Part shown: positions 51,791-60,703 of the stretch, in pieces
How the letters are laid out: each line of letters opens with the position of its first letter
Numbering within the stretch: the first letter of the stretch is position 1
Assembly (NCBI RefSeq): GCF_050379415.1
Contig: NZ_JBNRLS010000002.1
Location: 558,001 to 622,000 of the forward strand
DNA length: 64,000 bases
Reading direction: 5' to 3'
Source of the DNA: Marinobacter sp050379415
Lineage (GTDB): Bacteria > Pseudomonadota > Gammaproteobacteria > Pseudomonadales > Oleiphilaceae
Made by a program: the position numbers and the translations under genes
Notes under the pieces: generated by a model
What the model saw: the letters and a program-made list of their open reading frames with translations, nothing else
Database searches by the model: none
What the model was told of the DNA's origin: nothing

Positions 51791-51866
51791 TGGTGGGTCG
51801 TGAAGGATTCGAACCTTCGACCAATTGGTTAAAAGCCAACTGCTCTACCAACTGAGCTAACGACCC
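51791..51866 (-). tRNA. tRNA-Lys (anticodon TTT), copy 2
   Basis: A 76-base cloverleaf on the minus strand: acceptor GGGTCGT paired with ACGACCC, D arm GCTCAGTTGGTAGAGC, anticodon loop CTTTTAA with TTT, T arm GAAGG-TTCGAAT-CCTTC, and CCA encoded. It is identical to the copy at 51934-52009. Confidence 0.96.
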
Positions 51867-51933
51867 TTGACTGGTGATCAGACAATTTACCTGATCGATA
51901 CCGCTCGAGCTCAAACGAACAGTACCCGGAATT

Positions 51934-52009
51934 TGGTGGGTCGTGAAGGATTCGAACCTTCGACCAATTGGTTAAAAGCCAACTGCTCTACCAACTGAGC
52001 TAACGACCC
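51934..52009 (-). tRNA. tRNA-Lys (anticodon TTT), copy 1
   Basis: Same 76-base sequence as the copy 67 bases downstream, minus strand. Both follow cpoB and probably share one transcript ending at the hairpin near 51750. Confidence 0.96.
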
Positions 52010-52022
52010 AAACGAGGCGCAT

Positions 52023-52050
52023 ATAGTACTGATATTTTTCCGGTGATCAA
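52023..52050 (-). promoter_or_regulatory. Promoter of the tRNA-Lys pair
   Basis: TTGATC (52050-52045) and TACTAT (52028-52023) on the minus strand are 16 bases apart and end 13 bases before the first tRNA. Confidence 0.5.
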
Positions 52051-52092
52051 CCCTTTTTTTGGAGTAATCCCCGATTTTTTTCCTGAGCCGGA

Positions 52093-52842
52093 TTAACCGT
52101 TTGCAGAGGAAAGAAACTTCTTGGCAAGCTCCGCCGCACCGCTATTCGGATAATCATCAACGACGCTCTGCATGCGCCGCCGAGCCTCGTCAGTTTCGCC
52201 CAGACGATCCAGGGCCACACCCAGCTTGTAAACCGCATCCGGGGCCTTGCGATGGTCCGGAAAACGGGTCGCCACAATAGTGAAGGCCTGTTTTGCCTGC
52301 TCCAGCTGCGGCTTGACCAGGTAGACCTCACCCAGCCAGTAGTACGCGTTCACCGTCAGGTCCCCTTCGGGGTATTTGTCGATGAACTCGTACAACCGGG
52401 TAATGGCCTGGTCGTAGTCTTTCTGGTTCCGGATCAGGTCCTGGATCTCGTTATAGGCCTTGCGCTCCTCATCCCCGGGCTGGCGATATTCGCGGGTTTC
52501 CACCGCCTGTCCGCCGCCATCAGCGGGAGCAGACGACGAAGCCGGCGCCGGTTCCGGCTGGCTCGCCATCTTCTCGGACAGATCGAGGATGCGCTGGTCC
52601 AGATCGATGTAGCGATCGCGGCCCTGCTCCTGCAACCGGGTGATCATGTGCTGCTGCTCTTCCACCTGCCCCTGCAACCTGCGTACCTCCTGCTGGAGCT
52701 GCTGAATCATATAGAACAATTCTGAGGTTGCCTGGTTGCCAGAGGAGCTTCTCTGGGCCGGTGCGGAAGATTGCGCCTGAACCGGCCCCACCTGCGCAAG
52801 CGCAAGTGGAACCAGCAGTAACGCCACGAGCCGTTTTCTCAT
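52093..52842 (-). CDS. cpoB: Cell division coordinator CpoB (YbgF)
   Basis: A 249-residue periplasmic protein of the Tol-Pal system. It has a signal peptide (MRKRLVALLLVPLALAQVGPVQA), an N-terminal coiled coil (FYMIQQLQQEVRRLQGQVEE, about 45-90), a linker, and C-terminal TPR-like repeats from about 125 onward (AYYWLGEVYLVKPQLEQAKQ). CpoB links outer-membrane constriction to septal peptidoglycan synthesis. It follows pal by about 28 bases, closing the tol-pal operon. Confidence 0.93.
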   Translation of the reverse strand: MRKRLVALLLVPLALAQVGPVQAQSSAPAQRSSSGNQATSELFYMIQQLQQEVRRLQGQVEEQQHMITRLQEQGRDRYIDLDQRILDLSEKMASQPEPAPASSSAPADGGGQAVETREYRQPGDEERKAYNEIQDLIRNQKDYDQAITRLYEFIDKYPEGDLTVNAYYWLGEVYLVKPQLEQAKQAFTIVATRFPDHRKAPDAVYKLGVALDRLGETDEARRRMQSVVDDYPNSGAAELAKKFLSSANG

Positions 52843-52870
52843 GGATACACCCGATCTGTCAGTTAGCGGT

Positions 52871-53440
52871 TCAGTCGAAAACCAGTTCTACCCGACGGTT
52901 CTGTGCCCAGGCACTTTCAGAGGAGCCCATGACCGCCGGCTTTTCTTCACCATAGCTTACGGTTTCGATCTGGCCACGTGAAGCACCGTTGACGATCAGG
53001 AACCGCTGCACTGCGTTGGCGCGACGCTCACCCAGGGCGAGGTTGTATTCCTTGGTACCACGCTCGTCGGCATGGCCTTCCAGGCGAACGTTCCGGCCCG
53101 GGTTGTTGGCCAGGTACTGGGCATGGGCCACCAGTACGTCACGGGCTTCAGGCTTGATCTCTGCGGTGTCGAAATCGAAGTAGAAGGTGGTGATGTCACG
53201 CAGGGCTTCCATCTTGGCGCGCTCTTCGGCGGCCATACGCTCTTCTTCGGTCAGCGCGGACGAGGACACACCGCCCTCATCATCACCACCGTAGACCGTG
53301 GAGCCGTCATCTACAGGAGCAACGTCGGAATCGTAGGTGCCATCGCCCACAGTTTCACCTGTGGAGCTACAACCGGCGAACAGACCGGCAGAAAGCAGCA
53401 TGGCGAGGACCTTGGAGTGCATTGACAGTTTCATGTTCAT
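52871..53440 (-). CDS. pal: Peptidoglycan-associated lipoprotein Pal
   Basis: A 189-residue lipoprotein with its lipobox at LFAGC (cysteine about residue 24), an acidic glycine-rich linker, and an OmpA-like peptidoglycan-binding domain: TFYFDFDTAEIKPEARDVL, then NVRLEGHADERGTKEYNLAL and the final RRVELVF. It anchors the outer membrane to peptidoglycan and binds TolB. It follows tolB by about 50 bases. Confidence 0.96.
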   Translation of the reverse strand: MNMKLSMHSKVLAMLLSAGLFAGCSSTGETVGDGTYDSDVAPVDDGSTVYGGDDEGGVSSSALTEEERMAAEERAKMEALRDITTFYFDFDTAEIKPEARDVLVAHAQYLANNPGRNVRLEGHADERGTKEYNLALGERRANAVQRFLIVNGASRGQIETVSYGEEKPAVMGSSESAWAQNRRVELVFD

Positions 53441-53490
53441 TTCCTTTCAGTGGCTTGAGTTTATTGATTGCTTTCGAAAGCCCGGGGCGT

Positions 53491-54804
53491 TCAGTTAACT
53501 ATCGGCCCCCAGGCAGGTTCACGGACATCCCCTTCCGAAGCCGGCAGGCTGTATGCCGCACCGCCATCGGCCGAGATCACGGTCAGCACACTGTCGCCAC
53601 CCTGTTTGGTGGCATAGATCAGCATCCGACCGTTGGGTGACACACTCGGTGATTCATCCGATTCGGTCCGGGTCAGGACCGTCTCTTCACCGTTCTTGAG
53701 ATTGGTGCGGGCAATATGGAACGCGCTGTTTCTCTGATGCACGTAATATACGTAGTCCCCGGTGTTGTCCGGCCGCGGCCGCGCGTTATAGCGACTGCCG
53801 AAGGTAATACGGCGGGGTTCTGCGCCGGGCGATTTCATATGATAGATCTGCGGTCCGCCGGAGCGATCCGAGGTGAAGAAAATACCGTCACCCGAGTGGT
53901 CGTAGGTTGCCTCGGTATCGATTGCCCAGTGATTGGTGAGCTTGGTCAGCTGCCGGCTCGCCAGCTCCATCCGGTAGATCTCGGCGTTACCGTCCTTGGA
54001 CAGTGTCATCAGCAGCGAGCGACCGTCTTCGGACCAGGCCGGCGCAGAATTGAGACCTTTGAAATCGGCCACCTTGGTGCGCTGGCCGGAGGACAGCTCG
54101 TGAATATAGATGGCCGGCTTGCCGGTTTCGAAGGAGACATAGGCCAGCCGTTTTCCATCCGGCGACCAGGCTGGTGACAGGATCGGTTCCTGGCTTTCCA
54201 GTCGGATCCGTGCACGCTTGCCGTCTACGTCACTGACCTGCAGGCGGTACCGGGGTTTGCCATTGAAAGTGTCGAGGGTGATGTACGCCAGTTTGGTGGA
54301 AAACGCCCCCGGCACGCCAGTAATCGCCTCATACACCTTGTCACTGATGTGATGGCCAAGCGTACGCATACCATTGACCGATGCTGCCGCGGTTTCGCCG
54401 AGAATACGTTTTTCCTGGTTAACGTCGAACAATTCATAGCGGGCAACGACCCTATCGCCGTTCCGGCTCAGCTCACCGACGAGGACGTACCGCTGGCCGA
54501 GCATACGCCAGTCCCGGAAGTACACCTCCTCCCGACGGGAAGGCAGGCTCAGCATCTTTTCCGGAGACAGGGGCCGGAACTCACCACTCATGGCAAGATC
54601 ATCCCGGACAATATTGGCCACCTTGTCCCCGGGCGGAATTGCACCATTCTCCGCAAATGGCACCACGGAGATGGGAAGGGCGGCATCAGCGCCCTCGGTG
54701 ATTCGAATCAGCAGCTCGGCGCGTGCCCCGGTTGCCAGCATGATCAGGGCAACCAGCGCGGCGGCCAGGGCTTTATGTGAGGTCGTCCAGGTCCGCTTTG
54801 TCAT
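53491..54804 (-). CDS. tolB: Tol-Pal translocation protein TolB
   Basis: A 437-residue periplasmic protein with a signal peptide (ALAAALVALIMLATGARA), an N-terminal TolB domain (about 30-170) and a C-terminal beta-propeller of repeated blades such as PAWSPDGKRLAYVSFETG, PAWSEDGRSLLMTLSKDG and PSVSPNGRMLIYATKQGG. It interacts with Pal and TolA. It follows tolA by 16 bases. Confidence 0.96.
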   Translation of the reverse strand: MTKRTWTTSHKALAAALVALIMLATGARAELLIRITEGADAALPISVVPFAENGAIPPGDKVANIVRDDLAMSGEFRPLSPEKMLSLPSRREEVYFRDWRMLGQRYVLVGELSRNGDRVVARYELFDVNQEKRILGETAAASVNGMRTLGHHISDKVYEAITGVPGAFSTKLAYITLDTFNGKPRYRLQVSDVDGKRARIRLESQEPILSPAWSPDGKRLAYVSFETGKPAIYIHELSSGQRTKVADFKGLNSAPAWSEDGRSLLMTLSKDGNAEIYRMELASRQLTKLTNHWAIDTEATYDHSGDGIFFTSDRSGGPQIYHMKSPGAEPRRITFGSRYNARPRPDNTGDYVYYVHQRNSAFHIARTNLKNGEETVLTRTESDESPSVSPNGRMLIYATKQGGDSVLTVISADGGAAYSLPASEGDVREPAWGPIVN

Positions 54805-54820
54805 GATCTTTCCTGTTTCC

Positions 54821-55861
54821 TTATCTCAACCGGCGCGGGTTGAATTCAATAGTAAACTGACGGAAATAACGCTCGAAGGTTTCCCTGTCATCCGGTATCG
54901 GATAACGGTTCAGTGAGCGTACAGCACTCAGGGCCGAATTATCGAATGCGGTGTTGCCACTACTGCTGACAAGTTTGACACTGGCCAGTTCGCCCGTCGG
55001 CAACAACGTTATCTGCAGCCGCGCAGTCATTTCTTCGGTGGCCGACGATGGCGGATACCACGCCTGGCTCAACCGTTCCCGGATCAGCGCCTGATACTTC
55101 TCACTTTCGGAGAGCATCTGCGCTTCCTTCGCCCGGGCCGCGGCGGCCTGCTGCTGACGGCGGGCTTCGGCCTCCTTCGCCTTGCGAGATTCTTCGGCCA
55201 GAGCTTCAAGCTGCTGCTCTTTCAGGCGCCGTTCGGCCTCAAGGCGCTTGCGTTCGGCTTCCTTGCGGGCCTCTTCTTCCTGTCGGCGACGCTCGGCTTC
55301 TTCCTGCCTGCGCTGTTCTTCCAGTCGCCGCTGTTCTTCCTCGGCCTTCTTCCGTTCAGCTTCCTTGCGCTTGCGCTCCTCCTCGGCTTTCTGCCGCTCG
55401 CGCTCCCTGGCTTCAGCCTCTGCTTTCTGACGGGCGGCTTCGCGGGCTTTCGCCTCTTCCCGCTCCTTCGCCAGGGCTTCCTGTTTCTTGCGTTCTTCCT
55501 CGGCCTTGCGACGGGCCTCCTCTTCCCGGGCCTTCTGCTCCGCTATCCTGCGCGCCTCTTCTTCCTGGCGACGACGCTCGGCCTCGGCTTCCGCCTTTTT
55601 CTGTTTTTCCTCTTCAGCACGGCGCTGCTGGTCACGATCCGGCTGATCGTCAGGCTCCACCACCGGGCTTGGCTCCGGCTGCTGCTGAGTAATCAGGCGC
55701 GCCGAAATACTGCGGGGTGGCGGCTCATCAACAGGACTGGTCCAGGACCAGCCGGCCAGAGCCACCACCACAATCAGCAGGTGCAAAAACACCGACAGGG
55801 CGACCGGCGATTTCCACGGCGGCGTTCCGGTACTGATTACCCTGTGATCACGATTCGTCAC
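54821..55861 (-). CDS. tolA: Cell envelope integrity protein TolA (GTG start proposed)
   Basis: An inner-membrane-anchored protein of about 346 residues: one membrane helix (ALSVFLHLLIVVVALAGW, about 20-40), a long Glu/Lys/Arg/Ala-rich helical domain II (about 70-240), and a C-terminal TolA domain (RERLSQAWYPPSSATEEMTA to the end). It transmits proton-motive force from TolQR to TolB-Pal. An ATG at 55894 overlaps tolR but lacks a ribosome site, whereas GTG 55861 has GGGGAG five bases before; I prefer the latter. Domain II is highly repetitive in codons but not a DNA repeat family. Confidence 0.92.
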   Translation of the reverse strand: MTNRDHRVISTGTPPWKSPVALSVFLHLLIVVVALAGWSWTSPVDEPPPRSISARLITQQQPEPSPVVEPDDQPDRDQQRRAEEEKQKKAEAEAERRRQEEEARRIAEQKAREEEARRKAEEERKKQEALAKEREEAKAREAARQKAEAEARERERQKAEEERKRKEAERKKAEEEQRRLEEQRRQEEAERRRQEEEARKEAERKRLEAERRLKEQQLEALAEESRKAKEAEARRQQQAAAARAKEAQMLSESEKYQALIRERLSQAWYPPSSATEEMTARLQITLLPTGELASVKLVSSSGNTAFDNSALSAVRSLNRYPIPDDRETFERYFRQFTIEFNPRRLR

Positions 55862-55883
55862 AACAGCTCCCCGCCTTCCTGAC

Positions 55884-56330
55884 TCACTTCTCATCCGGGG
55901 ATGGTTCGGTGATCAACCCGATGCTGGTGGCACCGGCACCCTGCAACTCCGCCATCAGGCGCACCACCGTGCCGTATTCCACATGTTCGTCACCGCGCAC
56001 CAGGACCTCACCGTTGGGACGCTGGGACAGGATTTTCGCAACCCGTTCACGCACCTCCCCCAGGGACATGGGATCACTGCTTTCATCACCGATTTCCATG
56101 AAGTAGGCACCGTTGGTGTCCACCGAGACCACGATCGACTCCACATCCTTGTCAGACTGGATAGGGTCCGATGTGGTTTCCGGCAAATCCACTTTCACGC
56201 CCTGGGTCAGCATGGGCGCGGTCACCATGAAGATCACCAGCAACACCAGCATTACGTCGATGTACGGAACGACGTTGATTTCCGACATCGGCTTTTTCCG
56301 CTGCTGCGGCATCATTCCCATGCCTTTCAT
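55884..56330 (-). CDS. tolR: Tol-Pal biopolymer transport protein TolR
   Basis: A 148-residue ExbD/TolR protein with one N-terminal membrane helix (VPYIDVMLVLLVIFMVTAPM, containing the essential aspartate) and a periplasmic domain. It forms the proton channel with TolQ. It begins 31 bases after tolQ; it overlaps the alternative upstream ATG of tolA. Confidence 0.95.
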   Translation of the reverse strand: MKGMGMMPQQRKKPMSEINVVPYIDVMLVLLVIFMVTAPMLTQGVKVDLPETTSDPIQSDKDVESIVVSVDTNGAYFMEIGDESSDPMSLGEVRERVAKILSQRPNGEVLVRGDEHVEYGTVVRLMAELQGAGATSIGLITEPSPDEK

Positions 56331-56361
56331 ATCACCCGGCTCCGGTCGTTGCGTTCATTCA

Positions 56362-57051
56362 TCAGGCGGCACTCTGCTCGCTGGCATGCACGCGACGGTG
56401 CAGAATGCTGGAGAACTCTTCGGCGAAGGTCTCATAGTTCTTGAGCAAGGCATCGGACATGGCTGAAAAGCGGTTGTAGGCAATAACCGCCGGAATTGCC
56501 GCAAAAAGGCCCATGGCCGTGGCAATCAGGGCTTCCGAAATACCCGGGGCGACCGTGGCCAGAGTTGCCTGCTGGACCTGTGCGAGACCACGGAACGAGT
56601 TCATGATCCCCCAAACGGTGCCAAACAGGCCGACATAGGGACTGGTGGAACCGACCGTAGCCAGAAATGGCAGATGGGTTTCAAGGCGCTCCTGTTCCCG
56701 GGAGAATGCGACGCGCATGGCGCGCTGGGTGCCCTCCATGACGGCGTCGGCGTCCCGGCTCTGTTGCCGGAGGCGCGAGAACTCCTTGAAGCCGGCGCGA
56801 AACACCGCTTCCACCCCGGAGAATGGCGTCGGCTCGGCGTTGACCTCCCGGTACAGTTGCCCCAGGTCCATTCCGGACCAGAACCGTTCCTCAAATTCCA
56901 GCTGGGCTCGCCTGGCTTTCCGGAATACCTGCAGGCGCTGGAAAATCAGGGCCCAGGAAATCACCGAGGCCAGTCCCAGCAACAGCATGACCAGCTGTAC
57001 CAGTAACCCGGCATTTGAAATGAGATGCCATACAGAAAGTTCTGACTCCAC
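56362..57051 (-). CDS. tolQ: Tol-Pal proton channel protein TolQ
   Basis: A 229-residue MotA/TolQ/ExbB-family membrane protein with three helices (about 12-35, 130-155, 170-190). The conserved threonine-rich helices show TVGSTSPYVGLFGTVWGIMN and ISEALIATAMGLFAAIPAV. Start codon GTG at 57051, six bases after AGGAG, which overlaps the ybgC stop. It makes up the stator with TolR. Confidence 0.95.
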   Translation of the reverse strand: MESELSVWHLISNAGLLVQLVMLLLGLASVISWALIFQRLQVFRKARRAQLEFEERFWSGMDLGQLYREVNAEPTPFSGVEAVFRAGFKEFSRLRQQSRDADAVMEGTQRAMRVAFSREQERLETHLPFLATVGSTSPYVGLFGTVWGIMNSFRGLAQVQQATLATVAPGISEALIATAMGLFAAIPAVIAYNRFSAMSDALLKNYETFAEEFSSILHRRVHASEQSAA

Positions 57052-57054
57052 CTT

Positions 57055-57534
57055 TTACTCCTGGCTGGTTCCGTTGGTTGGGTCCGGGTGCTGAACATTG
57101 CGCTTCAGCAGATCCTGCATATTCTCGGGCAGGCGCCTGGGCCTGCCGGTATCCAGTGCCACGCAGGCCACGCGAACATCCGCCTCGCACAGCAACTTAC
57201 GATCACTGGCACGCAGAACACGCTGTCTGAAGTTCATCCAGACCCGGCCGTAGGCCACGGGCTCGGCAGTGACCAGCAACTGGTCATCCAGCCGGGCCGG
57301 CACCGCATAGTGAATGTTCATCCGCTGCACCACGTAGCTGATGTTATCCGCCAGGCCGGCCCGAAGACCGACTCCGCAGCTGCGCACCCATTCGGTACGG
57401 GCACGCTCCATGTAATGCAGATACTTGGCATGGAAGACAATTCCACCAGCATCCGTATCTTCTATATACACCCTGATGGGTAATTCAAAGACCTGGGCGT
57501 TGGCTGGATCAGTCAAAGAGGTCCCCCTCGGCAT
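57055..57534 (-). CDS. ybgC: Acyl-CoA thioesterase YbgC (tol-pal-associated)
   Basis: A 159-residue hotdog-fold thioesterase with the 4-hydroxybenzoyl-CoA thioesterase-like active segment YIEDTDAGGIVFHAKYLHYM near residues 23-42. It hydrolyses acyl-CoA or acyl-ACP and is found at the head of tol operons. The ATG at 57534 lies inside ruvB; a TTG at 57516 after GAGGGGG is an equally good or better start, giving 153 residues. Confidence 0.92.
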   Translation of the reverse strand: MPRGTSLTDPANAQVFELPIRVYIEDTDAGGIVFHAKYLHYMERARTEWVRSCGVGLRAGLADNISYVVQRMNIHYAVPARLDDQLLVTAEPVAYGRVWMNFRQRVLRASDRKLLCEADVRVACVALDTGRPRRLPENMQDLLKRNVQHPDPTNGTSQE

Positions 57535-58540
57535 CCGATCTGCGAGGCACCACCCCGAAGTGCTGGTAGGCGTTGGAGGTCACCATTCGTCCACGCGGTG
57601 TTCGAACCATGAAGCCCTGCTGGATCAGGAAAGGCTCCAGCACGTCCTCGATGGTGCCCCGCTCCTCGCTGATCGCGGCCGCCAGGCTTTCAACGCCCAC
57701 CGGTCCGCCATCGAACTTTTCAATCATGGCCAGCAACAACCGCCGATCCATGTGATCGAAGCCCTGGTTATCCACCTTGAGCATGTTCAGGGCCTGATCC
57801 GCTATGTCAGCGGTAATCCGACCATTGGAGCGTACTTCGGCGAAATCCCTGACCCGGCGCAGCAGCCGGTTCGCGATCCGGGGCGTCCCCCGGGAACGGC
57901 GGGCAATCTCGAAGGCCCCGGCCTCATCAATCGCCACCGTGGAGAGCCGGGCCGAGCGGATGATGATATTGGTCAGATCCTCGGTGTTGTAGAACTCGAG
58001 CCGCTGCACGATGCCAAAACGGTCCCGCAGCGGAGAGGTCAGCAGCCCGGCACGGGTAGTCGCCCCAACCAGAGTGAATGGCGGCAGATCCAGCTTGATG
58101 GAGCGGGCGGCCGGACCCTCGCCGATCATGATATCCAGCTGGTAGTCCTCCATGGCCGGATACAGGACTTCCTCAACGGCGGCGCTCAGACGGTGGATCT
58201 CGTCAATAAAGAGAACATCGCCTTCTTCAAGATTGGTGAGCATCGCGGCCAGGTCGCCGGCTTTCTCCAGCACCGGGCCGGAGGTGGTCTTGATGGCTAC
58301 GCCCATCTCGTTGGCGATGATATTGGCCAGAGTGGTCTTGCCCAGACCGGGCGGGCCGAAAATCAGCACATGGTCCAATGCCTCCTGCCGGCCGCGGGCG
58401 GCGGAGATGAAAATCTCCATCTGCTCACGGACCGAGGGTTGGCCCACGTATTCGGACAGCAGCGTCGGACGGATGGCCCGATCCTGGACCTCCTCATAGT
58501 CACCGGTCCCGGCTGAAATCAGTCGGTCGGATTCAATCAT
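57509..58540 (-). CDS. ruvB: Holliday junction ATPase RuvB
   Basis: A 343-residue AAA+ motor that drives branch migration with RuvA. Walker A is FGPPGLGKTTLANII (lysine 68), Walker B DVLFIDEIHRL near residue 115, sensor region VGATTRAGLLTSPLRDRFG, and a C-terminal winged helix with GFMVRTPRGRM. It follows ruvA by about 148 bases without an obvious terminator. Confidence 0.96.
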   Translation of the reverse strand: MIESDRLISAGTGDYEEVQDRAIRPTLLSEYVGQPSVREQMEIFISAARGRQEALDHVLIFGPPGLGKTTLANIIANEMGVAIKTTSGPVLEKAGDLAAMLTNLEEGDVLFIDEIHRLSAAVEEVLYPAMEDYQLDIMIGEGPAARSIKLDLPPFTLVGATTRAGLLTSPLRDRFGIVQRLEFYNTEDLTNIIIRSARLSTVAIDEAGAFEIARRSRGTPRIANRLLRRVRDFAEVRSNGRITADIADQALNMLKVDNQGFDHMDRRLLLAMIEKFDGGPVGVESLAAAISEERGTIEDVLEPFLIQQGFMVRTPRGRMVTSNAYQHFGVVPRRSDAEGDLFD

Positions 58541-58688
58541 GGCATCACCCGTTCTCTGGGAATCAACATCGTGCCTGTGCGCCTTGCCCTGCTATTCAAC
58601 GTTGACCCAATTGTACAAACGGGCCCCTGACTGTCACGTTACGCTCTCTACAGGTTTGGCGCCACTGAGGCGACATATTACCGTCAGG

Positions 58689-59321
58689 TCATCCGGCTGG
58701 AATCATGTTGCGCAGGGCCAGACGAATCAGGGTCTCACTGGTCGCGCCTTCCTCGGCGACCTTACTGATCGCTTTTGCGGCCTCCTGCGGTTTGTAGCCA
58801 AGGGCAATCAATGCGGCCTCGGCTTCTTCCCTCGGATCCGGGCCAGTCACTACCTGTTCGGAGGCGGGCCCACCGGCAACTGTCGCGCCCGGCGACATCG
58901 GCACAAACTGGCCTTCAAGTTGCCCGATCCGGTCAGCCATTTCAATAAGCAGGCGTTCCGCCGTTTTTTTGCCCACACCGGGCAGCTTGACCAGGGCATT
59001 GGCATCCTTCGACTCGACACAGCGGATGAACTGCTGGGCATCCAGACCGGACAGGATTCCGACCGCCAGTTTCGGTCCAACGCCATTGACCTTGATCAGC
59101 AGGCGGAACAGGTTCCGATCCAGCTTCGCCGCAAACCCATACAGGCTCTGGGCATCCTCGCGTACGGCAAAATGGGTATGAAGGGTCACTTCCTGCCCCG
59201 ATTCAGGCAGATGGAAGAAGGTAGTGTAGGGAATGTCGATTTCGTAACCCAGCCCGGCGCACTCCACCAGCGCCTGCCCGGGGGTCTTTTCGACCAGAAT
59301 GCCTCGGATACGACCTATCAA
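58689..59321 (-). CDS. ruvA: Holliday junction DNA-binding protein RuvA
   Basis: A 210-residue tetrameric junction-binding protein: OB fold at the N-terminus (MIGRIRGILVEKTPGQALVE), two helix-hairpin-helix motifs (LLIKVNGVGPKLAVGILSG and LVKLPGVGKKTAERLLIEM) and a C-terminal RuvB-binding domain. It follows ruvC by 30 bases. Confidence 0.96.
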   Translation of the reverse strand: MIGRIRGILVEKTPGQALVECAGLGYEIDIPYTTFFHLPESGQEVTLHTHFAVREDAQSLYGFAAKLDRNLFRLLIKVNGVGPKLAVGILSGLDAQQFIRCVESKDANALVKLPGVGKKTAERLLIEMADRIGQLEGQFVPMSPGATVAGGPASEQVVTGPDPREEAEAALIALGYKPQEAAKAISKVAEEGATSETLIRLALRNMIPAG

Positions 59322-59351
59322 GGGGTAGCTCCTGTGGCTCCTGGGAGCCGG

Positions 59352-59879
59352 TTATTGTTGTCTGACCCGACCGCTGCGCACCTTGCCGCCATTCCCCGCC
59401 AGGCGCAGCACACTCTGGCTCATATGGGCGTGGCACAGGGCAATGGCCAGGGCATCGGCCGCATCTTCCTGGGGTTTGCGGGACAGTGACAGCAGGGCCT
59501 GCACCATATGCTGGACCTGGGACTTGTCCGCCCCACCCTTGCCGACCACCGCCTGTTTGACCTGCCGGGCGGAATACTCGTGCACCGCCAGCCCGCTGTT
59601 GGCAGCACTGACGATCGCGGCACCCCGGGCCTGACCCAGCTTGAGAGCGGAGTCCGGATTGCGGGCCATGAACACCTGCTCGATAGCGAACTCCTCCGGC
59701 CGATACTCGCCAATCAGCGTGGCCAGGCTGTGGAAGATGGTCTGGAGCCGCTCGGCCATGGGCTTTTCCCCAACCCGGATACAGCCGCTGTCGATGTACT
59801 CGATCACCCGACCCTCGGCACGAATGACCCCGTATCCGGTGATTCGGGAACCGGGATCCACTCCGAGAATGATCGGCAT
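59352..59879 (-). CDS. ruvC: Holliday junction endonuclease RuvC
   Basis: A 175-residue resolvase with the acidic catalytic residues of an RNase H-like fold: the first in PIILGVDPGSRITGYGVI (aspartate 8), the second in EEFAIEQVFMARNPDSAL, and the last pair in QEDAADALAIALCH. The start at 59879 gives the family N-terminus; an ATG at 59972 would overlap yebC. It cuts the junction after RuvAB migration. Confidence 0.96.
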   Translation of the reverse strand: MPIILGVDPGSRITGYGVIRAEGRVIEYIDSGCIRVGEKPMAERLQTIFHSLATLIGEYRPEEFAIEQVFMARNPDSALKLGQARGAAIVSAANSGLAVHEYSARQVKQAVVGKGGADKSQVQHMVQALLSLSRKPQEDAADALAIALCHAHMSQSVLRLAGNGGKVRSGRVRQQ

Positions 59880-59898
59880 GCTCAGGCTCCCGCCATGG

Positions 59899-60642
59899 TC
59901 ACAGGGATTCCATGATGTCTGCGGAGATATCCGCGTTGTGGTAGACGTTCTGAACGTCATCCAGATCCTCAAGCATGTCGATCAGCTTGAGAATGGTTTC
60001 GGCCCCATCCCGGTCCAGTTCGACCCGGGTTGACGGGACCATGGTGACCTCGGAATTGTCCGGCTTCAGCCCCGCCTCGACCAGGGACTCTTTGACGTCC
60101 AGGTACTCCTCCGGGGTGGTCACAATCTCGTAGGAGCCGTCTTCCTGTTCCTGCAGGTCCTCGGCCCCGGCTTCCAGCGCCGCTTCCATTAAACGGTCGC
60201 CGTCCACGTCCGGGCTGTAGCTGATAATGCCCTGCTTGGTGAACAGGTAGGCCACGGAGCCATCGGTTCCGAGATTGCCGCCAAACTTGTTGAACGCGTG
60301 GCGCACCTCGGCGACGGTCCGGTTCTTGTTGTCGGTCATGGCCTCGACAAAAATGGCCACACCACCCGGACCGTAACCTTCGTAGGTCAGTTCTTCGTAG
60401 TTGCTGTCATCGCCACCACCGGCACCACGTTCAATCGCCCGTTCGATGGTGTCTTTTTTCATGTTGGCCGTCAGGGCCTTGTCGACAACCGCCCTGAGCC
60501 TGGGGTTATCGTTGGGATCGCCGCCGCCAAGGCGGGCGGCAACGGTCAGTTCCCGGATGATTTTGGTGAAGATCTTGCCACGCTTGGCGTCCTGTGCCGC
60601 CTTGCGATGCTTGATGTTGGCCCATTTACTGTGACCAGCCAT
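59899..60642 (-). CDS. YebC/PmpR-family regulatory or translation factor
   Basis: A 247-residue YebC family protein (MAGHSKWANIKHRKAAQDAK at the start; FGGNLGTDGSVAYLFTKQGI in the middle). It was long annotated as a transcription regulator; more recent work on relatives implicates it in relieving ribosome stalling at proline stretches. It is second in the aspS-yebC-ruvCAB order shared by many bacteria. Confidence 0.92.
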   Translation of the reverse strand: MAGHSKWANIKHRKAAQDAKRGKIFTKIIRELTVAARLGGGDPNDNPRLRAVVDKALTANMKKDTIERAIERGAGGGDDSNYEELTYEGYGPGGVAIFVEAMTDNKNRTVAEVRHAFNKFGGNLGTDGSVAYLFTKQGIISYSPDVDGDRLMEAALEAGAEDLQEQEDGSYEIVTTPEEYLDVKESLVEAGLKPDNSEVTMVPSTRVELDRDGAETILKLIDMLEDLDDVQNVYHNADISADIMESL

Positions 60643-60703
60643 GCCTAACCTCCGTCCATCGTCCGGAGAGCGGGCCGCGGGCCCGCCCCCGACTTGTCAG
60701 AAT

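Noticed and set aside
51791..52009. Long direct repeat
   Set aside because: Explained fully by two identical tRNA-Lys genes.
55050..55650. Repetitive DNA of Glu/Lys/Arg/Ala codons
   Set aside because: This is the helical domain II of TolA, not a repeat element.
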